Shown piece by piece: positions 1 through 5,097 of a DNA stretch of 5,097 nt. The notes below the pieces were generated by a model that worked only from the letters and a program-made list of their open reading frames with translations, was not told the origin of the DNA and did no database searches. Made by a program: the position numbers and the translations under genes. Each line of letters opens with the position of its first letter. The first letter of the stretch is position 1. Source of the DNA: Desulfuromonas sp. (GTDB lineage: Bacteria > Desulfobacterota > Desulfuromonadia > Desulfuromonadales > Trichloromonadaceae); assembly GCA_030145265.1 (NCBI GenBank), contig JAQYWA010000177.1, positions 1-5,097 on the forward strand, given 5' to 3'.

Positions 1-908
1 CCCTCCGACGCCGGTGCCAGCAGGCTGCCGCCGAGGTCGTTGGAGAGGCCGATACCGCGGATTACGGCATAGATATGGTCGCCGTCGCGGACCGCGTCCT
101 CGGTCCGCTTGAGCAGAAACATGCCGCTCCCTTCGCCGACCACCAGGCCATCGCCTTTCTGGTCAAAGGGCGAGCAGGTGCCGGAAGGGGAAGCGGCGTG
201 CAGCTGAGAGAAGCCCATTTGGGTGTAGAGGGAATCGGGGCGGGACAGCCCGCCGGTGAGCATGGCGTCGGCGCGGCCGGCAGCCAGTTCATCGACGGCC
301 AGTTTGATAGCGTACAGGGATGAGGCGCAGGCCGCGTCGAGGGTGAAGCTGGTACCGCCGAGACCGAGGGCGCGGGCCAGGAGCCCGGCAGGGAGGCCGG
401 CGACGTAACGGTTTATCGGCTCGATATCTGAGTCGGCAGTGGGTTCGGCGCGACCGAGTAGTTTTTCTTCAAAAGTGCGGCCGAGAGTGTCGCGGGCTAT
501 GGCCGAGGCATATTCGCTCGGCAGGGCCAGGTTGCCAATGATGACGCCGACCCGGCTGCGGTCGAGGTTGCCGGTGTTGCCGTCGTTGAAGGCCTGTCGG
601 CCGGAGTGCAGCAACAGCCGGAACATGGGGTCAAGAGAGCTGACGTAGTCCGGATCGATATCAAGACCGCTGAGGGCAAGGGCCGCCGCATCATCGTCGA
701 TGAAACACCCTTTTTTCGAATAAACCTTGTCCGGCGCCCCGACTTTGGGATCGTAGACCTCGTCCGGTTCCAGTAGCCAACGCCCTTCGGGGGGACGCCG
801 CGAGGTGTTGATGTTGCCGGTGATGTTGTTCCAGAAGCGGTCGAGAGTCGGCGACATGGGAAAGATGCCGCCGACCCCGACGATGGCCACAGATTTTCCG
901 TGCTTCAT
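1..908 (-). CDS. Pfa-type beta-ketoacyl synthase subunit, N-terminal part (3' partial)
   Basis: N-terminal 302 codons of a ketosynthase (KS) protein, open to the left edge. The thiolase-fold KS condenses malonyl-ACP with an acyl chain. Visible landmarks: VAIVGVGGIFP (residues 7-17) and FWNNI (25-29), the usual KS opening; EGRW (41-44); LDPMFRLLLHSGRQAF (92-107), matching the conserved 'DP..R.lL...w.Al' helix; RTFEEKL (144-150); the nucleophile C194 in DAACASSLYA (191-200), codon at 329-327; and CSPFDQKGDGLVVGEGSGM (245-263). The two active-site His motifs would lie past the edge. The start is ATG 908-906, two bases after the stop of the preceding synthase gene, with AGGGAG ten bases upstream. 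Because C194 is present, this is an active-type KS rather than a chain-length-factor-like or PfaB-type inactive KS. Position and sequence suggest a PfaC-like subunit (KS-CLF-DH) or another KS-first Pfa protein; the missing remainder decides, so no symbol is given. Confidence 0.85.
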   Translation of the reverse strand, partial: MKHGKSVAIVGVGGIFPMSPTLDRFWNNITGNINTSRRPPEGRWLLEPDEVYDPKVGAPDKVYSKKGCFIDDDAAALALSGLDIDPDYVSSLDPMFRLLLHSGRQAFNDGNTGNLDRSRVGVIIGNLALPSEYASAIARDTLGRTFEEKLLGRAEPTADSDIEPINRYVAGLPAGLLARALGLGGTSFTLDAACASSLYAIKLAVDELAAGRADAMLTGGLSRPDSLYTQMGFSQLHAASPSGTCSPFDQKGDGLVVGEGSGMFLLKRTEDAVRDGDHIYAVIRGIGLSNDLGGSLLAPASE

Positions 909-910
909 GC

Positions 911-3900
911 TCAGGCGGCTCCCTGCAGTTTATTACGCTGGAAGCTTTTGTTCAGCGCGGCGTCGATGACGCATTCGTAATCTTCGATGCGGGCGATTAA
1001 CTGGCCGCTGGCCGGATCGACGAAATCGATGTTCGCGGTCGCCTTGCTCTGGCTCTGCTTGGTGACATGGATACGGATTTCACTCCCAGCGGCCGGGAAG
1101 CGGTCGGCGTACTGGCGGTAGCGTCCGGCGAAAACCGGCAAGGAGCCGGCTTCGTAGCGCTCGAAGCTCCACAGGATCATCATCTGGAACGAGCTATCGA
1201 GAGCCAGCGGGTCGGACAGCCAGGAGTTTCGCAACGGCTGGGTAATCCACTGGGTCGGCAGCGGAGCCGGTTTGACCTGGGCGGTCACGCCGTCGCCGGA
1301 ACAGCCGTTCACCTCGCGGATGCCGTGGAAATCGGGGCCGTGGAAGAGCCGATCCGGCTGGTATATTTCATCCACCGAACGGGAGTAGGGTTCCAGTTCC
1401 AGAATGGCGGCCGCCGGTTTTGATTCGGGGAGCCGAGTGGCCAGTACCATTTTGGCGCGGGCGTGGATAAACATCTGGCCATTGCCGCTGTGCCCGGAAA
1501 GTTCGACCGGAACTACATGGAAATCACCGGATTTAAAGGCCTTCCCGGTCATGACCTGCAGCGAGCAGGTCTCATCAGGGCCGAGGGTGACACCTTTAAG
1601 GATGCGCAGGTCGTTGAAGCCGTGGAAGCGCAGTCCCGGATTGTTGTGGATTGCGCCGTGGGCCATCCACTCGATGATCATGGCCATCGGCAGGACCGCC
1701 TTGGTATCCATGACGTGGGACTTGAGAAAGGGATACTGGGCGACCGACAGATCCAGGTCAAAGGCCTTGGAAATATAGATATTGGCCGGCGGTTGGGCCT
1801 GGCTGTCGGCCTGGGCTGCCGCGCGGGTGCCGAGGATAACCAGTTCGACCGGGCCGCCCGGCGGTGTGGCGATTTCGCTGAGCAGGTAGTCAGCGCCAGC
1901 CTGAAGGCCGATCACCTCGACACCTTCCTGGGCAAAGAGTTTCTTCAGGGCCGGGGTCACCATGCCGCCGTCCCAGGGGCCCCAGTTGAGGGAGACCACC
2001 CGGCAGTTGGGACGCAATCGCGCCTGCTGTTGGGCGGTTTTGTTGAGCACCTCGTTGGCCACGGCGTAGTCGACTTGGCCGGTGCGGCCGAACCGGCCGG
2101 TGGAGGATGAGAACAGGACCATAAAGCGTAGGTCGTCTTCGCCCACGGCGTCGAGCAGGGTACGTAGCCCGTCGATTTTGGTCGAGTAGACCAGCTCGAA
2201 CTGCTCGGCGGTTTTGTCGGTGATCAGGCGGTCGGCCAAAACGCCGGCGCCGTGGATCAGACCCTTGATCGGGCCGTTGCTGGACCGGATCTTGGCGACC
2301 ACTTTTGCAACCGCCACCGGGTCACGCAGATCGACGGAGCGGTAGATCGCCTTGCCGCCGCCGCTGACGATGCGCTGCATGTTGCTGCGGATTTCCCGGC
2401 TGCAGAGGATGGCTTGGTATTGCTGCTCGACATCCTTGGGCTTCAGCGGTGTCGACGCCTGGCTGATCAGGGCTTTCTTGATGTCCGCCTCGGCTTGCAG
2501 GTCGCTCAGCCAGTTGGGCTCGGCTTCCGGGGCCGGGCTGCGGCCGAGCAGCAGCAGGGTGGCTTTGCTGGCAGCCGCCAGAGATACGGCAACTTCTGCG
2601 GTAACTCCGCGGGCGCCGCCGCTGATGACCACTACGTCGCCGGCGGCAACCGGCAGCTCCCGCAGGTCATCGGTGAGCGACGTATCGGTCAGCTTGAGGG
2701 TGTGTAACCCTGCACCGGAGATGCCGACCTCAAGTGGACCTTCGGTGAGGATTTCATCGATCAGAGCGGAGGCCGCGATGGCTGCGTCCTTCAAATCGGG
2801 GGCCAGGTCGATGGCCTTGCAGGAAACCTGCGGCCATTCGTGGCTGGCTGTTTTGCTCAGCCCGGCCAGACCGCCAGAAACCGGATCGGCCGGGGAGACG
2901 CCGGGAAGCAGGCCAAAACTGCCGTTGAGACGGGAAACTGTAGCCAGTACAGATTTGCCCTGATCGCCCGATTTTTTGAGTCCGGGGCCGGCGATCTGAA
3001 GAAGTCGGAAGGACTGCTTTAAAAAGCGGTCATCGGCCGGAGTCGCCGGGGGCAGCAGGATCAGTCCGCCGAGGTCCGAGGGGGCCGGGAGAAAATCCAG
3101 CTCGTCGAGAGAGACCCGTTTCGGCTGGTAGCCGAGCTGCTTGAGCCGTGCATCAACAGCGCGAGCAAGATCGGAGCCGTCATCGGATACCCAGATCGTG
3201 GCTCCGGCTGCCAGGGCCAGCTGCTGCCGATTGCCTTTGGCTTTGAGCGGGACGACCTTGACCAGCTTGCGCTCAATGCCACCGCCTGCTGGGGATTCGG
3301 TGTCTGCGGCTTCGATGGTCGCCACCGGAGCCGGGGCCCCCGAAACACTGGCAAGGAAATCAACGATCTGCGCCACGGTTTGCAGGGTGCCAAGATGTTC
3401 CGGTTTGATGGCCGGGGCGCCGGGAAGCTGTTCCTGCAGAGCCGAGAGGATTTCAACCCGCTTGATGGAGTCGATCCCCAGGTCGGAATCGAGGGCCATG
3501 TCGAGTTCGAGCATTTCCACCGGATAGCCGGTTTTGTCGGCGATCACCGCAAGAAGGGTGCTGGAAACGGTGTCGCGGTCGAAACGCTCGTGTGTTGCAA
3601 CCTGAACCGGCGCTGTCGTCGTGGCACCGGTACAGAGGTGCTTGACGATTTGGCCAAGGGTCTGCAGAGCGCCAAGGTCGTCGGGTCGCACGGACGGGGC
3701 CTCGGGGAGGCGCTCCTGCAGCGCGGAGAGGATTTCGACCCGCTTGATGGAGTCGATGCCGAGATCGGAATCGAGGCTCATCTCCAGTTCGAGCATATCG
3801 ACCGGATAGCCGGTCTTCTCAGCGATGACTTCAAGTAATATGGTCGCCACTTTGCCGCTGTTGAGTCCCGTTTGGGCAGCTACCGCGATTGTTGCTGCTG

Positions 3901-5097
3901 CGGCGGGCGCGGCGCTGGCCATGCCGGCGCTCAAATGACCCACAATCTGGCCGAGAGTCTGCAAGGCGCCGAGGTCGTCGGGCCGCACAGACGGAGCATC
4001 GGGGAGCCGTTCCTGCAGCGCGGAGAGAATTTCGACCCGCTTGATGGAATCGATCCCGAGGTCAGAATCGAGGCTCATTTCCAGTTCGAGCATGTCGACC
4101 GGATAGCCGGTCTTCTCGGCGATCACTTCGAGCAGCACTGAAGCCACCTTGCCGCTGTCGGCTGCCGACTGGGCACCGGTTGCTGCTGCTGCGGCAGCCG
4201 GTGCGGTGCTGGCCATGCCGGCATTCAGATGGCCCACGATCTGGCCGAGAGTCTGCAAGGCGCCAAGGTCGTCGGGCCGCACAGCCGGAGCCTCGGGGAG
4301 CCGCTCCTGCAATGCGGAGAGAATTTCGACCCGCTTGATGGAGTCGATCCCGAGGTCAGAATCGAGGCTCATTTCCAGTTCGAGCATGTCGACCGGGTAG
4401 CCGGTCTTCTCGGCGATGACTTCGAGCAGCACTGCCGCCACCTTGCCGCTGTCGACTGCCGACTGGGCACCGGTTGCTGCTGCTGCGGCAGCCGGTGCGC
4501 TGCTGGTCATGCCGGCATTCAGATGGCCCACGATCTGGCCGAGAGTCTGTAGGGCGCCGAGGTCGTCGGGCCGCACGGCCGGAGCCTCGGGGAGCCGTTC
4601 CTGCAGCGCGGAGAGGATTTCGACCCGTTTGATGGAGTCGATGCCCAGGTCAGAATCGAGACTCATCTCCAGTTCGAGCATATCGACCGGGTAGCCGGTC
4701 TTCTCGGCAATGACTTCAAGCAGTGCCGATGCGACCCGGCTGCTGTCGACTGCCGGTATGGCCGGTGTAGCGGGAGCCGGTACTGAAACCGTAGGAGCCG
4801 GTGGCGGTTGCACGGCAGGGGCGGCACTGGGCTGCTGGAGCGTCGGTGAAGATTGCAGAAATGTGGGCGCCGGAACCGGGTTGGCGGCCACGGGCGCGCC
4901 ACTGAGCATTTGGCGCTGCTGCTCGATCAGGGTCATGAATGACCGGGTGGCATTTTCCTGTCCTTCGAGAAATTGCTGATGCAGGCGCGCGGTCTGTTCT
5001 TGAAGACTCTGCAGGGCCTGCATGCTCTGCTGGGTCAGGTTCAGGGCACTCTGCAGCGAGCCGGCCGCCATTTGATTGGTAGCCGGTATCATGGTGG
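911..5097 (-). CDS. pfaA: PfaA-like PUFA/secondary-lipid synthase subunit, C-terminal part: 5x ACP - KR - DH (5' partial)
   Basis: Multidomain synthase subunit of the Pfa (type I iterative PUFA/secondary-lipid) family; acts in the cytoplasm on ACP-bound acyl chains. Residues are numbered from the ATG at 5092. Residues 9-63 form a Gln-rich helical linker and 64-115 a Pro/Ala-rich hinge. Five ACPs follow (about 116-193, 214-291, 312-389, 412-489, 505-583), each with the LGIDSIKR motif; the phosphopantetheine serines are S153, S251, S349, S449 and S542. The KR is at about 606-1090: a structural subdomain with GGLAGLSKTASHEWP, the NADPH motif GGARGVT at 825-831, K972, S996, Y1009 and N1013, and NWGPWDGGMVTP at 1036-1047. 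The double-hotdog DH is at about 1108-1380, with H1126, LFHGPDF at 1249-1255, D1299 and Q1303. This order matches PfaA/ORFA proteins, which carry KS and malonyl-acyltransferase domains before the ACPs. The frame stays open from 5092 to the edge (upstream codon ACC), so I infer the true start is outside and this ATG is internal. Family assignment is firm; the product made is unknown. Confidence 0.88.
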   Translation of the reverse strand, partial: TMIPATNQMAAGSLQSALNLTQQSMQALQSLQEQTARLHQQFLEGQENATRSFMTLIEQQRQMLSGAPVAANPVPAPTFLQSSPTLQQPSAAPAVQPPPAPTVSVPAPATPAIPAVDSSRVASALLEVIAEKTGYPVDMLELEMSLDSDLGIDSIKRVEILSALQERLPEAPAVRPDDLGALQTLGQIVGHLNAGMTSSAPAAAAAATGAQSAVDSGKVAAVLLEVIAEKTGYPVDMLELEMSLDSDLGIDSIKRVEILSALQERLPEAPAVRPDDLGALQTLGQIVGHLNAGMASTAPAAAAAATGAQSAADSGKVASVLLEVIAEKTGYPVDMLELEMSLDSDLGIDSIKRVEILSALQERLPDAPSVRPDDLGALQTLGQIVGHLSAGMASAAPAAAATIAVAAQTGLNSGKVATILLEVIAEKTGYPVDMLELEMSLDSDLGIDSIKRVEILSALQERLPEAPSVRPDDLGALQTLGQIVKHLCTGATTTAPVQVATHERFDRDTVSSTLLAVIADKTGYPVEMLELDMALDSDLGIDSIKRVEILSALQEQLPGAPAIKPEHLGTLQTVAQIVDFLASVSGAPAPVATIEAADTESPAGGGIERKLVKVVPLKAKGNRQQLALAAGATIWVSDDGSDLARAVDARLKQLGYQPKRVSLDELDFLPAPSDLGGLILLPPATPADDRFLKQSFRLLQIAGPGLKKSGDQGKSVLATVSRLNGSFGLLPGVSPADPVSGGLAGLSKTASHEWPQVSCKAIDLAPDLKDAAIAASALIDEILTEGPLEVGISGAGLHTLKLTDTSLTDDLRELPVAAGDVVVISGGARGVTAEVAVSLAAASKATLLLLGRSPAPEAEPNWLSDLQAEADIKKALISQASTPLKPKDVEQQYQAILCSREIRSNMQRIVSGGGKAIYRSVDLRDPVAVAKVVAKIRSSNGPIKGLIHGAGVLADRLITDKTAEQFELVYSTKIDGLRTLLDAVGEDDLRFMVLFSSSTGRFGRTGQVDYAVANEVLNKTAQQQARLRPNCRVVSLNWGPWDGGMVTPALKKLFAQEGVEVIGLQAGADYLLSEIATPPGGPVELVILGTRAAAQADSQAQPPANIYISKAFDLDLSVAQYPFLKSHVMDTKAVLPMAMIIEWMAHGAIHNNPGLRFHGFNDLRILKGVTLGPDETCSLQVMTGKAFKSGDFHVVPVELSGHSGNGQMFIHARAKMVLATRLPESKPAAAILELEPYSRSVDEIYQPDRLFHGPDFHGIREVNGCSGDGVTAQVKPAPLPTQWITQPLRNSWLSDPLALDSSFQMMILWSFERYEAGSLPVFAGRYRQYADRFPAAGSEIRIHVTKQSQSKATANIDFVDPASGQLIARIEDYECVIDAALNKSFQRNKLQGAA
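919..924 (-). promoter_or_regulatory. Shine-Dalgarno-like site for the downstream KS gene
   Basis: On the minus strand AGGGAG (924-919) lies ten bases before the ATG at 908-906. It sits inside the final codons of the preceding gene, whose TGA is at 913-911; the junction reads TGAGCATG. The close spacing suggests translational coupling, with ribosomes ending on the first subunit re-initiating on the second, which would keep the two synthase subunits in proportion. The match to the anti-SD sequence is moderate and the spacer slightly long, so coupling is inferred. Confidence 0.6.
3344..4747 (-). repeat. Tandem array of five ACP-encoding repeats (unit about 294 bp)
   Basis: In-frame repeats inside the PfaA-like gene, each encoding one ACP plus an Ala-rich spacer. 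Approximate ACP cores, in translation order: 4747-4514, 4453-4220, 4159-3926, 3859-3626 and 3580-3344. Serine-to-serine spacing is 98, 98, 100 and 93 residues. ACP1 and ACP2 are identical over 72 residues (124-195 and 222-293). ACP3 and ACP4 differ from them at a few positions, and ACP5 is clearly the most divergent. At DNA level the blocks 4147-4440 and 4441-4734 align without gaps, with about 25 mismatches in 294 bases by hand count; most in the ACP core are synonymous. In the Pfa family such arrays carry several acyl/malonyl chains at once, and ACP number affects yield. The pattern suggests growth by unequal crossing-over, with sequence held alike by selection or gene conversion. Confidence 0.93.

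Noticed and set aside
497..694. Minus-strand 65-residue frame, and another at 62-292
   Set aside because: They are out-of-frame shadows inside the KS gene, which reads open in its own frame from 908 to the edge with the Cys active-site motif.
911..1000. Possible terminator or promoter between the two genes
   Set aside because: No GC hairpin followed by a T-run and no room for a promoter between the genes; the spacing is two bases.
1463..2110. 215-residue open frame on the plus strand
   Set aside because: It lies antisense to the KR/DH coding region, whose catalytic motifs are intact. It has no recognisable domain; long antisense frames are expected in GC-rich coding DNA.
2252..2963. Two overlapping plus-strand open frames of about 150 and 200 residues
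   Set aside because: Both are antisense to the KR domain, overlap each other in different frames, and have low-complexity Ser/Arg/Ala composition without family motifs.
3380..4694. Series of plus-strand open frames with recurring similar peptides, resembling a repeat-protein family
   Set aside because: The recurrence is the antisense reading of the tandem ACP units; the sense strand fully explains it.
3344..4747. Possible CRISPR or mobile-element repeat array
   Set aside because: The repeats are about 294 bp, in frame and encode ACP domains with the conserved serine; there are no short direct repeats with unique spacers, terminal inverted repeats or transposase.

Overview
The window is entirely coding on the minus strand. 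It holds parts of two adjacent genes of a multidomain iterative type I polyketide/fatty-acid synthase of the Pfa family, whose known members are the polyunsaturated fatty acid (PUFA) synthases and related 'secondary lipid' synthases. Both genes run off the window, so neither terminus of the system is visible. The DNA is GC-rich with strong third-position GC bias. The protein features fit a Gram-negative bacterium, possibly a deltaproteobacterial (Desulfuromonadales/Geobacter-like, myxobacterial) or planctomycete lineage, but this taxonomic guess is weak.

Layout in the direction of transcription (right to left). From the right edge to 911 lies the C-terminal part of a PfaA-like subunit. It has a Gln-rich helical linker, a Pro/Ala-rich hinge, five tandem acyl carrier protein (ACP) domains, a ketoreductase (KR) with its structural subdomain, and a C-terminal double-hotdog dehydratase (DH). 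The frame is open up to the window edge, and the ATG at 5092-5090 is probably an internal Met. The ketosynthase and malonyl-acyltransferase domains expected upstream would lie beyond the window. After the TGA at 913-911 there are only two bases (GC) before the ATG (908-906) of the next gene. That gene encodes a ketosynthase (KS) with an intact active-site Cys, cut by the left edge after 302 codons. A Shine-Dalgarno-like AGGGAG for it lies inside the last codons of the first gene, so the two are almost certainly co-transcribed and translationally coupled.

Working together: the ACP array carries malonyl and growing acyl chains on phosphopantetheine arms. KS domains extend the chain, the KR reduces each beta-keto group with NADPH, and the DH removes water. 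An enoyl reductase (PfaD type), further DH domains and a phosphopantetheinyl transferase are expected from neighbouring genes but are not in this window. The product cannot be read from this fragment. No promoter, terminator, RNA gene, CRISPR array or mobile element was seen, and there is no gene-free stretch longer than two bases.
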